A stretch of DNA of 61,315 nucleotides, from the NCBI GenBank assembly GCA_904502015.1, contig CAJGEA010000001.1, positions 1 to 61,315 on the forward strand, in the 5' to 3' direction. The notes below the pieces were generated by a model. That model was not told the DNA's origin, did not search any database, and saw nothing but the letters and a program-made list of their open reading frames with translations. Origin of the DNA: an uncultured Clostridia bacterium (GTDB lineage Bacteria; Bacillota; Clostridia; Oscillospirales; CAG-272). Of this stretch, positions 41,974-51,400 are shown in pieces. Position 1 is the stretch's first letter; every line of letters begins with the position of its first letter. The position numbers and the translations under genes are program-made.

Positions 41974-42596
41974 GTCTTACCCTCGCTAAGAAAACGGATG
42001 AATTTGGTGCGGTGAATGGGCGCGGGGCCATGCTCACGCAGAGCGTCCATGTGCGCCTTGGTGCCGTAGCCCTTGTGCTTGGCTATGCCGTATTGCGGGT
42101 ATTCCTTATCCATTTCCTCGCACAGGCGATCACGGGTAACCTTCGCCAGAATCGAGGCGGCCGCGATGGACATGGAGCGCGCGTCGCCCTTGACCACCGC
42201 CTGCGCAGGGATAGGGAAGTCGCGGTCGATATTGCCGTCGATCAGCGCATAGTCCGCCGTGTACGGTTCGCCTTCGGGGGTGTGTATGGAGGCGATGGCG
42301 CGTCGCATGGCGAGCAGATCCGCCTCCAGAATGTTCAGCTCGTTGATCTCCTCCACGCTTCCCTCGGCGATGCCAAAGGCAACGGCATTTTGGCAAATCA
42401 AATCGAATAATTTGTCGCGTTTCTTCGGGGTCAGCTTTTTGGAATCGTCCAAGCCGGGCAGATCGAAACCAAGCGGCAGAATGCAAGCCGCCGCTACTAC
42501 GGGGCCGCAGAGCGGGCCTCTTCCTGCCTCATCCACACCGCATATATGCGAGTAGCCCTGTTCCATGAGCTGTTTTTCCAGTTCGTAATCAGGCAT
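41970..42596 (-). CDS. rnhB: Ribonuclease HII
   Basis: A 208-residue nuclease removing ribonucleotides from DNA. Seen: ICGVDEAGRGPLCGPVVAA with catalytic Asp 22 and Glu 23, ALIDGN (third Asp) and the KGDARSMSIAAASILAKVTR signature. AAAGGAC precedes ATG 42596, 5 bp after ylqF. Confidence 0.96.
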   Translation of the reverse strand: MPDYELEKQLMEQGYSHICGVDEAGRGPLCGPVVAAACILPLGFDLPGLDDSKKLTPKKRDKLFDLICQNAVAFGIAEGSVEEINELNILEADLLAMRRAIASIHTPEGEPYTADYALIDGNIDRDFPIPAQAVVKGDARSMSIAAASILAKVTRDRLCEEMDKEYPQYGIAKHKGYGTKAHMDALREHGPAPIHRTKFIRFLSEGKT

Positions 42597-42601
42597 GATG
42601 G

Positions 42602-43492
42602 TCAGTCCTTTTCAGTCAGGGAATCGTTTTGCGGCAACGAATCAATGGTCATACGGCCAATGCGCCCTGCGCGGAATTCATCCACCAGAAGATTGGATGC
42701 GCGCTCTGTATCCACAATGCCGCCGGGGATCAGACAACCGCGCTTCTTACCGATCAGCTCCATGAGCTGAAGATCGGTGAGGGATTGCCAATCGGTATCG
42801 GCCAGCTTGTAGCGGGTTGCCAGCTCGGCGGGATACATCTCACGCAAACGGCGCACGAGGATGAGCCCAATGCACTCGATATCCAGAATATCGTCCTTGA
42901 TGGCACCCGTCAGCGCGAGGTTTTCGCCAACCAGCACGTCCTCGAACTTGGGCCAGAGAACGCCGGGCATATCCAGCAGGTCAATACCCAGCTTGGTGGT
43001 TACCCATTGCTTGTTGCGGGTCACACCGGGGCGGTTTTCCACCTTGGCTTTAACGCCGCCGCTCATGCGGTTGATCAGCGTGGATTTACCCACGTTGGGC
43101 ACACCCACCACCATGGCGCGCAGGTGGCGGCCGCTCTGTCCCTTGTCCTCGTACCGCTCGATACGGTCGTGCAGAACGCGTCGGATAGCGTCGGGGAGCT
43201 TGTTGATGCCCTCGCCCGTGACGCAGTCGCAAAGAATGCATACGGTGTACGGATCGGTATAATGCTCGACGAACGCGCGGCTTTTTTGGGGATCGGCGAG
43301 GGACGCTTTGTTGAGAAGCAGGATGGTGGGCTTGTTGCCCGTCATCTTGCGCAGCTCGGGATTGCGGGAGCTTACGGGCACCCGCGCGTCCAGTACCTCA
43401 ATGACAATATGAACGTTTTTGAGATTCTCGGTGATCAAGCGGCGCGTTTTCGCCATGTGACCGGGAAACCATTGAATCTGCTCGCTCGGCAT
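42602..43492 (-). CDS. ylqF: Ribosome biogenesis GTPase YlqF/RbgA
   Basis: A 296-residue circularly permuted GTPase for late 50S assembly. Seen: WFPGHMAKTRR, G4 NKAS(LAD) near 61, G1 VGVPNVGKSTLINR near 129-142, G3 DMPGVLWPK near 174, in the permuted order G4-G1-G3. The C-terminal RNA-binding helical domain is present. AGGAG precedes ATG 43492. The lepB-ylqF-rnhB-yraN order is typical of Firmicutes. Confidence 0.95.
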   Translation of the reverse strand: MPSEQIQWFPGHMAKTRRLITENLKNVHIVIEVLDARVPVSSRNPELRKMTGNKPTILLLNKASLADPQKSRAFVEHYTDPYTVCILCDCVTGEGINKLPDAIRRVLHDRIERYEDKGQSGRHLRAMVVGVPNVGKSTLINRMSGGVKAKVENRPGVTRNKQWVTTKLGIDLLDMPGVLWPKFEDVLVGENLALTGAIKDDILDIECIGLILVRRLREMYPAELATRYKLADTDWQSLTDLQLMELIGKKRGCLIPGGIVDTERASNLLVDEFRAGRIGRMTIDSLPQNDSLTEKD

Positions 43493-43541
43493 GAAAATCT
43501 CCTATCTTCAGTAATTTTTGGTGTTATTTTATTTGTTCGGC

Positions 43542-44168
43542 TTATTTGGAAAAGCAGTAGATCACTTTCCCCAGTACGCGCCGCTCGTCCACGAATCCGA
43601 TGGCGTCAAAGCGGCTGTCCGCCGAATTGTTGCGGTTGTCACCCATGACGAAAAAGCATCCGTCAGGAACGGTGACTTCAAAAATACCCGTGGTATAATC
43701 AAAGGCGTAATTGGGAAGCTGAGTCCATTGCCCGATCGATTGCCCCGATGCATTGAGCAGGGCACGGTAGGGCTCATCCAGCCGTTGACCGTCTACGTAG
43801 ACCGTGCCGCTCGCGTAATCAATACGAACAGTCTGTCCTTCGGTAGCGATGACGCGCTTGACAAGGGGCTCGTTATAGCGGTCGTAGCTTTTGCTGGTCT
43901 GGTGAAACACGATAATGTCCCCTGGCTTGGGCGACACAAGGCTCGTGGTGATGAGCGTCTGCCCGTGGTAAAGGGTATTGCACATGGACGTTCCACTGAC
44001 GCGGCAGACTCGACCGAGCAACGTGAACATGAGCAGAACAGCGCAAACGGCGAACACCAGAATCTCAAAATAATCGAATGCAACCTGAACAAAGCTCTCG
44101 CGGGGGGCGGGGGCGGTATCGGTATCGACCGACATGTCTGGCGCATCGTTGATAGGCATATCCGACAT
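43542..44168 (-). CDS. lepB: Signal peptidase I
   Basis: A 208-residue membrane protease removing signal peptides. Seen: one N-terminal membrane helix (about 33-52), catalytic Ser 61 in SGTSMCNTL, catalytic Lys 104 in PLVKRVIATEG and the FFVMGDNRNNSADSR box. The second residue after the Ser box is Cys where many have Pro. About 30 extra acidic residues precede the helix. AGGAGGT precedes ATG 44168. Confidence 0.95.
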   Translation of the reverse strand: MSDMPINDAPDMSVDTDTAPAPRESFVQVAFDYFEILVFAVCAVLLMFTLLGRVCRVSGTSMCNTLYHGQTLITTSLVSPKPGDIIVFHQTSKSYDRYNEPLVKRVIATEGQTVRIDYASGTVYVDGQRLDEPYRALLNASGQSIGQWTQLPNYAFDYTTGIFEVTVPDGCFFVMGDNRNNSADSRFDAIGFVDERRVLGKVIYCFSK

Positions 44169-44192
44169 GGGATACCTCCTTGCTTGATAGGG

Positions 44193-45407
44193 TTATTTGC
44201 GAATCACACGCTCGAGAAGGGTATATCCGTTGGGAATATACGCCCCCGTGGCGGTGGCTGTCGCCTCCGAGAAGGAGGTCACGCCGCTCTCTTTTTCTTG
44301 CTCCGAATTATAGATAAAGTAGGGAACGGGATCGCTGGAGTGGGTGCGGATACGCAGGGGTGTGGGGTGATCGGGGAGCACTACGACCGTGAATGCCTCA
44401 CCCGTGCTCTTGAGATATTCGTATACGGGGGCGAGAATCTTTTGGTCGATCTGCTCGATGGCACGCACCTTATTTTCCACCTCGGCGCGGTGGCCGCACT
44501 CGTCGGGACCTTCTACGTGAACGTATACGAAATCGGCACCGTCACGGAATGCGCCGATGGCGGCCTGCGCTTTCCCATCGTAATTGGTATGTACGTTGCC
44601 CGTTGCGCCCTCCACGTCGATGGAGCGCATGCCAGCGCACAGACCAATGCCCTTGATGAGATCCACGGCCGAGATCACAGCACCGTCAATACCCCACTTG
44701 TCTTTGAAATTGGGCAGGCTGGGCTTCTTGCCGGGACTCCACAGCCACGCCGAGTTGGCAGGCTTGAGACCGCGGGCGCGGCGCGCCTCGTTGACGGGAT
44801 GATGATTCAGAATCTCGTAGCTTTCCTTCATCAGACGGTAAAACTCCTCGCCGCCATTCTCGACCGAGGGCAGATAGTCACAGATGCACTGACCGATGAT
44901 ATCGTGGGGGCGGGAGAATTCGTAGGTATCGTTGCCGTCCTTCCACAGAATGCAATGGCGATAGCTGACACCCGTGTAGAAGTGGCGGAACTCGGTGCCA
45001 AAATGCGCCTCCAGTGCCTTAATGAGCTGATCCGCCTCCTCGGTGGTGATCTCATCGGCGCTATGATCCAGCATGATCTTGTGGTCGTAGTCCTCGTCCT
45101 CGGACAAAGTCACCACGTTGCAACGGTACGCCGTCTGGTCGGGCTGCATGTCCAGACCCATGCTGAGCGCCTCCAGCGGGGAGCGACCGCGGGAATATAC
45201 CTTGGGATCGAAGGAAAGGATCGCCATGTTTGCCGTGTCGCTTTCGGGTACCATGCCGGCGGGCACATTCAAAACCGTACCAACCTCTGCGTGACGGCAC
45301 AGCTCGTCCATACAGGGCTTGACAGCCGCTTCCATAGGCGTACGATCACCCAGAGCAGCTACGCGCTCGTCAGCCATACCATCGGGAATAACAACCAAAT
45401 ATTTCAT
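44193..45407 (-). CDS. apgM: 2,3-bisphosphoglycerate-independent phosphoglycerate mutase, archaeal type
   Basis: A 404-residue alkaline-phosphatase-superfamily mutase interconverting 3- and 2-phosphoglycerate. Seen: MKYLVVIPDGMADER, the nucleophile region VPESDTANMAILSFDP (Ser), HVEGPDECGHRA and VVVLPDHPTPLRIRTH metal-binding motifs. It is the archaeal-type (aPGM) branch rather than GpmI. GAGGT precedes ATG 45407. It heads the minus-strand run that ends with thrC. Confidence 0.93.
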   Translation of the reverse strand: MKYLVVIPDGMADERVAALGDRTPMEAAVKPCMDELCRHAEVGTVLNVPAGMVPESDTANMAILSFDPKVYSRGRSPLEALSMGLDMQPDQTAYRCNVVTLSEDEDYDHKIMLDHSADEITTEEADQLIKALEAHFGTEFRHFYTGVSYRHCILWKDGNDTYEFSRPHDIIGQCICDYLPSVENGGEEFYRLMKESYEILNHHPVNEARRARGLKPANSAWLWSPGKKPSLPNFKDKWGIDGAVISAVDLIKGIGLCAGMRSIDVEGATGNVHTNYDGKAQAAIGAFRDGADFVYVHVEGPDECGHRAEVENKVRAIEQIDQKILAPVYEYLKSTGEAFTVVVLPDHPTPLRIRTHSSDPVPYFIYNSEQEKESGVTSFSEATATATGAYIPNGYTLLERVIRK

Positions 45408-45450
45408 GTTTTTTACCTCATTATAATCATAACGATAGATTAACCAATTT

Positions 45451-45479
45451 ATTATACCACATTTCCCGCTCAGATACAA
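45451..45479 (-). promoter_or_regulatory. Promoter of the apgM-thrC run
   Basis: Minus-strand TTGTAT (45474-45479), 17-bp spacer ending TGTGG, TATAAT (45451-45456), about 40 bp before apgM. Confidence 0.75.
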
Positions 45480-45531
45480 CAGCATTTCGAGATAATTCAT
45501 GAAAATTTTATAAAAAATCTTTCCTCAAGGC

Positions 45532-45560
45532 TTGCAAGGGGGCGAGGGATATGGTATACT
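45532..45560 (+). promoter_or_regulatory. Promoter of the hypothetical membrane protein gene
   Basis: TTGCAA (45532-45537), 17-bp spacer ending TGG, TATACT (45555-45560). Confidence 0.7.
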
Positions 45561-45623
45561 GTGTAAGAAGACGCTGACCTCTTTGGAATACATGATTTAT
45601 TGCACGAAAAATAAGGAGTATCT

Positions 45624-46343
45624 ATGAACCAAGATCCGTCCATAAAACACAACAATTCATTTGACGAGCAAGCTGCCGAGGCACTTAAGGCCAGCCGCCG
45701 ACTCAAGCGGAATATGCTGATCGTGATTGTCTGCATGGTCATATTTGCCATTGTTGCTGTCCCGTTGATCAATTACCTCGACAACCCCGATCGGAGCAGT
45801 TCGGGCGATGAGCTCGTGACCAGCCCCCGTCCGAACAGCGTAATTTTCTTTGATCCCGATTACGATTACGACATCATGAAGGACGCCGAATATCTGGCCA
45901 AGGATCGTGCAATCTACTACTGTGACAAAAGCTCAGGCGTGACCGAGGCACTGGACCAAGAATCAATTTACCAATACGGCGGTGCCTTGCCCGTACTCAA
46001 GAAAATGATTGATTGCATCATTGCGGGCGATGCCGACGGGTACAATAAGCTCTTCAGCTCCAACTATTTTGCCATCGAGGGCAGGGAACCTGAGGAGCCG
46101 TTTACCATGCAGCAGGTGTACGATATTCGGTTCTCAAAGGCCGCCGTTTCCGAGAAGTTAACCGAAAACGGCAAAAAATATACGCAATACGAGTTCGAGG
46201 TTGAATACAAAATTCATAAAAATAACGGAACCTTTCGCACAGATATCGGGCACGATGAATCCAGAAAGCAGTACTTTGTGCTATCGGATAGCACGAACGA
46301 ACAGGTTTTGATAGACCAAATACTGATTTACACCTATAAATAA
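45624..46343 (+). CDS. Membrane-anchored protein of unknown function
   Basis: A 239-residue protein I do not recognise. Seen: a charged cytoplasmic N-terminus, one membrane helix (RNMLIVIVCMVIFAIVAVPL, about 29-48), then about 190 residues outside the cell with a Tyr/Asp-rich start (FFDPDYDYDIMKDAEY) and a C-terminal part (EFEVEYKIHKNNGTFRTDIG, then FVLSDST) that looks like a small alpha+beta domain. AAGGAG precedes ATG 45624. It stands alone, with its own promoter and terminator. Confidence 0.75.
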   Translation: MNQDPSIKHNNSFDEQAAEALKASRRLKRNMLIVIVCMVIFAIVAVPLINYLDNPDRSSSGDELVTSPRPNSVIFFDPDYDYDIMKDAEYLAKDRAIYYCDKSSGVTEALDQESIYQYGGALPVLKKMIDCIIAGDADGYNKLFSSNYFAIEGREPEEPFTMQQVYDIRFSKAAVSEKLTENGKKYTQYEFEVEYKIHKNNGTFRTDIGHDESRKQYFVLSDSTNEQVLIDQILIYTYK

Positions 46344-46352
46344 GATTTTTTT

Positions 46353-46400
46353 AAGATGCCGCCCTTTTTCCTTCGTCGAAAGAGCGCGGTATCTTTTTTT
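46353..46400 (+). terminator. Terminator of the hypothetical membrane protein gene
   Basis: AAGATGCCGC (46353-46362) and GCGGTATCTT (46386-46395) pair with one G-U around a 23-nt loop, followed by a run of T. Confidence 0.75.
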
Positions 46401-46466
46401 AAGCCTGCGAAATTTGTGCAATATGTACACAAAATTGTAAAAATGCACAAATTGTCAAATATGTAC

Positions 46467-46495
46467 TTGTCAAACGAAAAGAAATATGATAAAAT
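46467..46495 (+). promoter_or_regulatory. Promoter of the large lipoprotein gene
   Basis: TTGTCA (46467-46472), 17-bp spacer ending TGA, TAAAAT (46490-46495). A leader of about 90 nt follows; it contains AGAAGC/GCTTCT arms that could form a long-range stem. Confidence 0.6.
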
Positions 46496-46591
46496 AAGTA
46501 CGGCATAATAGAAGCTGGCGGTTTTACTCGCTGTGTAACGTGTAACGACCGATGGCTTCTGCAAAAACAGCCAAGAAAGGAAGTTTTACCC

Positions 46592-48370
46592 ATGAAAAGA
46601 AAACTGCTCGCGTTTGCAGCGCTCGCAGTCGTTCTGTCCTTGACCGCCGTTGCTTGTGGCGGCGATAAGAACGACAAGCCCGCAGACACCACCGCCCCCG
46701 ACGCCGCCACCTCCGCTCCCGCGGAGGATACCTCTGCTCCTGCCGAGGATGACACCACCGCTCCCGCGGACGAGACCACCGCTCCCGCGGACGAGACCAC
46801 CGTTCCCGCCGAGGATGAGACCACCGCTCCTAAGGAAGAGATCACCACTCCTAAGGAGGAGGAGACCACCACTCCCATCGTGGTCGCTCCCGGTGACTAC
46901 TCCATGCCCTTTATTTCCGACGCCGCTTCCAATGAGGAAGGCATCGACCTTCAGGAATCCGATCTGTTTATGGCTTTCCTCTTCAACTACGGTCTGGGTG
47001 ACCCCCACTCCATTGTTGACGGCAAGTACACCATCGCCGGTATCAACGAGATGATCGCTGACGTTGACGGTTTCTATGCTTACTCCATTGTAATGGATGG
47101 TGTTAATTGCCGTCCCGGTGCTCTTAGCTATGCATTCTGCCGCGGTGTTCAAGACGTTGCCTTCACAGGTCTCGGCGAGGATCAGATCACCGATTCCGTC
47201 CGTCCTATCGGTAACTTCTATGAGGACGACGGCGACGGCATGCTCGGTGGTTCGGGCATTTACGCCACCATCACCGAGGGCAAGCTGCAGATCGTTGTTA
47301 AGTACTTTGATGCAACTGCCGCCAAGGGTGTTCGCAACAAGTACTACACCCTCAATGTTGACAGCAACAAGCTGACCTTCGCTGATGACGGAAACACCGT
47401 TTACATCCTGGCCGGCGACACTCTGTGCGCTACCATCGAGCTGAGCGGCTCCAAGGATTACGATGCCATTTCCACCATCCCCGTAACCTCCTTCGCCGAG
47501 ACCGCCAAGATCACTCTGGCAAACGGTCTGGTTGACACCATCGAGAACACCCTGATTACCGACACGCACACCACTCAGGTCGGTATCGCAAGCCGTGTTG
47601 GTACGACTCAGTTCTCCTCCATCTCCATCATTGGTATCAGCAACATCGAGATCCCCGAGATGGTGATTGATACCCTGCAGGTAGAGCAGAAGAACTTCCT
47701 CGCGGGTCAGCCCATTAACGTGATCGCTAACGGTACGGCTACCGACTACGTTGGTATCTATGCCGAGGATGGCACTTTGCTCAACAAGGTTTACCTTGGC
47801 GGTGACAGACAGGTCAACTTGAACACCGAGGCTACTCTGGCGGCAGGCACCTACGTCATCCGCTTCATGCCCAACGATGCAACCGATGTGTCCGCCGCTA
47901 CCGAGACCGTTACCATTAAGGTCGTTGCCGCAACGAATATGATTTACAACATCGGCAATGCGGGCTCCATGGTTTCCAACAACTGTTTCGACGCTACCTC
48001 TTGCGATGCTGACGATTATCAGACCAACCTGAAGGCCGATTCCATTAAGGTTCCCGCAGGAGCTACCGAACTCAAGCTGTGGGGCTGGGCAGGCTTCAAG
48101 TGCGAGAGCTATGCATTCGGTTACATCATTGACGACAATGATCCTGTTATCAAGTCTGAGTTTACTCACGTCTTCACCGACGATGAGCAGTTCGACAAGA
48201 ACGCTATCGCAGGCGCCGCTGCATCCGCCGGCGGTATTGCATCGGGCAGACATGACATCCGCGTTGACCTCACCGGTCTGACTGCCGGCACCTACACCAT
48301 TCGTGCCGTAGCTCAGCAGGAGGATGGCGCAATGACCGTTCTGCAGCAGTTCACCATTACCATCGAGTAA
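46592..48370 (+). CDS. Large repeat-linker lipoprotein of unknown function
   Basis: A 592-residue surface protein. Seen: a type II signal peptide with lipobox AVAC (Cys about 22), a Thr/Ala/Pro/Glu linker at about 28-98 built on TTAPADE-type units, and a beta-rich body. Residues about 120-285 have the look of a LamG-like jelly roll; about 390-455 (YVGIYAEDGTLLNKVYLGG) look Ig-like; the C-terminal part with two Cys ends in a beta-sandwich-like segment. AGAAAGGAAG precedes ATG 46592. It is monocistronic. Carbohydrate or wall binding is a reasonable guess, no more. Confidence 0.7.
   Translation: MKRKLLAFAALAVVLSLTAVACGGDKNDKPADTTAPDAATSAPAEDTSAPAEDDTTAPADETTAPADETTVPAEDETTAPKEEITTPKEEETTTPIVVAPGDYSMPFISDAASNEEGIDLQESDLFMAFLFNYGLGDPHSIVDGKYTIAGINEMIADVDGFYAYSIVMDGVNCRPGALSYAFCRGVQDVAFTGLGEDQITDSVRPIGNFYEDDGDGMLGGSGIYATITEGKLQIVVKYFDATAAKGVRNKYYTLNVDSNKLTFADDGNTVYILAGDTLCATIELSGSKDYDAISTIPVTSFAETAKITLANGLVDTIENTLITDTHTTQVGIASRVGTTQFSSISIIGISNIEIPEMVIDTLQVEQKNFLAGQPINVIANGTATDYVGIYAEDGTLLNKVYLGGDRQVNLNTEATLAAGTYVIRFMPNDATDVSAATETVTIKVVAATNMIYNIGNAGSMVSNNCFDATSCDADDYQTNLKADSIKVPAGATELKLWGWAGFKCESYAFGYIIDDNDPVIKSEFTHVFTDDEQFDKNAIAGAAASAGGIASGRHDIRVDLTGLTAGTYTIRAVAQQEDGAMTVLQQFTITIE
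46760..46825 (+). repeat. 21-bp in-frame tandem repeat in the lipoprotein linker
   Basis: A 21-bp unit encoding APADETT is perfectly repeated (46760-46780, 46781-46801), followed by a 24-bp diverged copy encoding VPAEDETT. Such repeats can change length by slippage. Confidence 0.8.
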
Positions 48371-48391
48371 TGTAAAGACGTTCGTCTTCTT

Positions 48392-48420
48392 GGCGGCCGC
48401 CCGTAGGGGCGGCCGCCATT
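48392..48420 (+). terminator. Terminator of the lipoprotein gene
   Basis: GGCGGCCGCCC (48392-48402) and GGGCGGCCGCC (48407-48417) form an 11-bp stem with a 4-nt loop, followed by ATTTTC. Confidence 0.75.
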
Positions 48421-48434
48421 TTCATATATCCAAA

Positions 48435-48471
48435 ACCCCGTAGCCGCGAGCAAAACTCGCGGCTACGGGGT
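48435..48471 (-). terminator. Terminator of the ABC transporter gene
   Basis: ACCCCGTAGCCGCGAG (48435-48450) and CTCGCGGCTACGGGGT (48456-48471) form a perfect 16-bp stem with a 5-nt loop; on the minus strand TTTTGG follows. Confidence 0.75.
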
Positions 48472-48497
48472 TGGTTATATGGGATTGAAGCAGTTTA

Positions 48498-51400
48498 TTA
48501 TTCGGTTCTCAACGCAACGACGGGGTCCTTCTTGGCAGCACCCAGAGCGGGAATCAAGCCTGCCAAAAGTGTCAAGCCCATGCTGACGGCAACCAGAAGA
48601 ACACCGCCCATAACAGGCAGGGAAGCCGTAAGCGTGGGAATGCCCGTCACGTAACGAACGATGAGGTTCGCGGGGATACAGAGTAACACGGTCGCAATGA
48701 TACCAATCAATCCCGCCGTCAAGCCAATGAGGAGTGTTTCGGCATTGAATACGCGCGTAATATCGCGTTTGGAGGCGCCCATAGCGCGCAGAACACCGAT
48801 CTCCTTGGTACGCTCTAAAACCGAGATATAGGTAATGATGCCGATCATAATGGAGGATACGACCAGGGAAATACTGACGAATGCGATCAGGACGTAGGAG
48901 ATTGCGTTAATAATGACGGTGATGGAGGACATCAGGATACCCACGATGTCGGTGTACTGGATCTTGTCGATTTCCTCGACGCCGTCGTTGTAGTCCTTGA
49001 TGAACTTTTCAATTTTGTCCTTGGATTCAAAATCCTTGGCATAGAAATTGATGGAGGCGGGCTTGGCGGCCTCGGCATCATCCAGGGAATCGAGAACACT
49101 CTCTAAGGTAGCGTCAATCTGAGGAGCCATAGAGTAAAGCGTTTCCTCAAGCTGAATAAACGCATCGTCGTCTGCGGTCAGCGTGCCCAACAGCGCCACG
49201 AAAATCTCTCTGTTGACCGTCATAGTCTTGATGGATTCGCTCAACTGCGTGTAGATGGCTTGCATCGTTTCTTCGCCTGCCAACTCAATCAGTCCCGCAA
49301 CAGGGAAGGGCATTTGCTCGCTTTGAGGAATACCCATGAGCGCGCCCAGAATGATCTGCATATCCAGCGCGGGCAGAAGTCGAACGAAATTGTCGGGGGT
49401 AATGGCAATGCCGCCCGTACCCATGCTCAGCATGGTACAGAGGGTTTTGAGCGCATCGGTATTAGCGGGATTAGTCTTCGCCGCCGTCAGAACCGCCTCG
49501 AAAATGCGTGACTGATTCTCGGCAGGCAGGAGCATATACATACCGAGGAAGGACTCGGTATCCTTGACCTCAATGCGATCCGAAAATTCGGGGTTTGAGA
49601 GGATCTGCTGAGTCATGTAGGCGTAGAATACCTCCATGGTTGCCGCGTCGATCTTGTCGATCAGCTCGTGGATGGTTTCGGGGGTGTACTTGGTACGCTC
49701 AAAGGGAAGTCCCGTCAGCACGTTGATATTGGGGATATCCTTCTGCTGGTTGATGACGACACTTTCCTCATTCTGCTTAAGAATATGCTGGGTGAGCATA
49801 TGGGTATAACCGATAGCACCCGAAACGCTGGTGGCGGTCACGCCCTCCTTGGGACGAATGATGCCCGCGATCTTCAGCTCCACACCGTTGGAGGTCACAT
49901 AGGTGTTCTGGTCGTAATCCAGATTTTCGCGGACGTCCTTCCAGATCGGCTTGTCACCGCTCTCGGTGGGATAGGTCTTTCCACTCTCCACAAAGAAGTC
50001 CTCGGTCGTCAGGAGCATGAACTTCATGCCCAAAATATCACTGAAGGTGTACGGGGGAATTTCGCCGGACTCGTATTTGCCCGCCATGAGATCAGCCAGC
50101 TCTTTTTCGATATTGTTGGGATCCAGCATACCCAGCATATACATGGTCATCTTGCTGATCTGATTATTTGAGTTGACCACCAGCACCACCTCGTTATAGG
50201 CGGTGGGCCAGTTGCCCGCGATCACGTCGTACTGCTGGTCGAGAAGTGCCGGATTGTTGAGCATCTCGGAAAAGACGTTCATACCGCTCATGCCGCCGCC
50301 CATTTCCATCAGCTCGGACATGCCTGAGAAGGCACTGCCCATGTTGTCGAAAACAACGTCCATGCCGACCTTTCTCGTGTCGCTTATGACGGGATTACCG
50401 TTGGCATCCCGCACGATCTGCCCGTTTTCATCCAGCTCGTAGACGAGATTGTAGACTTGCAGGGCGTAATCGTAGGTGTACTGAATGTCGCTGACCGAGT
50501 TCTTGATCTGATCGTAATTCTTTTCAAGATGCTCCTTGAATGCCTCGAGATTGTTGCTTACGGTGGCGCTCATGGCGGACATCATCGTACCCATGGAATC
50601 GTCTACGTAGATCATCTCGGAGTCCCGATGGTTTTCTTTGTCCTCGCTGACTTGAGTCATAGCCCCCAGCATGGCGCTGTAATCCTGCGTTTCTTTTTGC
50701 AAGGTCAAGGGGTAGGTGGACAGGGTGTCTTCCTGTACGGTTGCGATATAGGCGTTGATACCATTGGACAGAGCCATGATCATGGCAATACCGATAATAC
50801 CGATACTACCCGCAATACCCGTCATGGCGGTTCGTCCCTTTTTGGTCATGAGGTTGTTGAGAGACAGGGAAAAGGCGGTCAGGAAGGACATGGACGTATG
50901 CTTGCCCTTTTTGACAGAGCTAACACGCTTTACCTCTGCCTGCTCCTTTTCGGCATCAAACGGATCGGTATCCCCGACCACCTTGCCGTCCAGCAACTTG
51001 ACGATACGGGTGGAATACTGCTCGGCCAACTCGGGATTGTGCGTGACCATGATGACCAATTTGTCTGCGGCGATTTCCTTGAGCAGATCCATAATTTGAA
51101 TGCTGGTAGCGGTATCCAAAGCACCCGTAGGCTCATCGGCCAGCAGAATATCGGGATCGTTGACGAGTGCACGCGCAATGGCAACGCGTTGCATCTGGCC
51201 GCCCGACATCTGGTTAGGCTTTTTCTTGAGCTGATCCCCAAGACCAACCTTTTGCAATGCCTCGGTGGCACGGCGGCGGCGCTCATGCTTGGATACGCCC
51301 GACAGTGTCAACGCCAGCTCCACGTTGGCGAGAACGGTCTGGTGAGGAATGAGATTGTAGCTTTGGAACACAAAGCCGATGCTATGATTGCGGTAGGTAT

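Noticed and set aside
43518..45443. Long plus-strand open frame (641 codons)
   Set aside because: Antisense to lepB and apgM, both strongly supported; the product has no family features.
46586..48253. Long minus-strand open frame (555 codons) with Ser/Gly/Val repeats
   Set aside because: It is the complement of the repeat-linker lipoprotein, which has promoter, ribosome site, signal peptide and terminator on the plus strand.
48435..48471. Perfect 16-bp inverted repeat as a possible transposon end or MITE
   Set aside because: The stem is single, lies directly after the ABC gene stop and is followed by a T-run on that strand; a terminator explains it.
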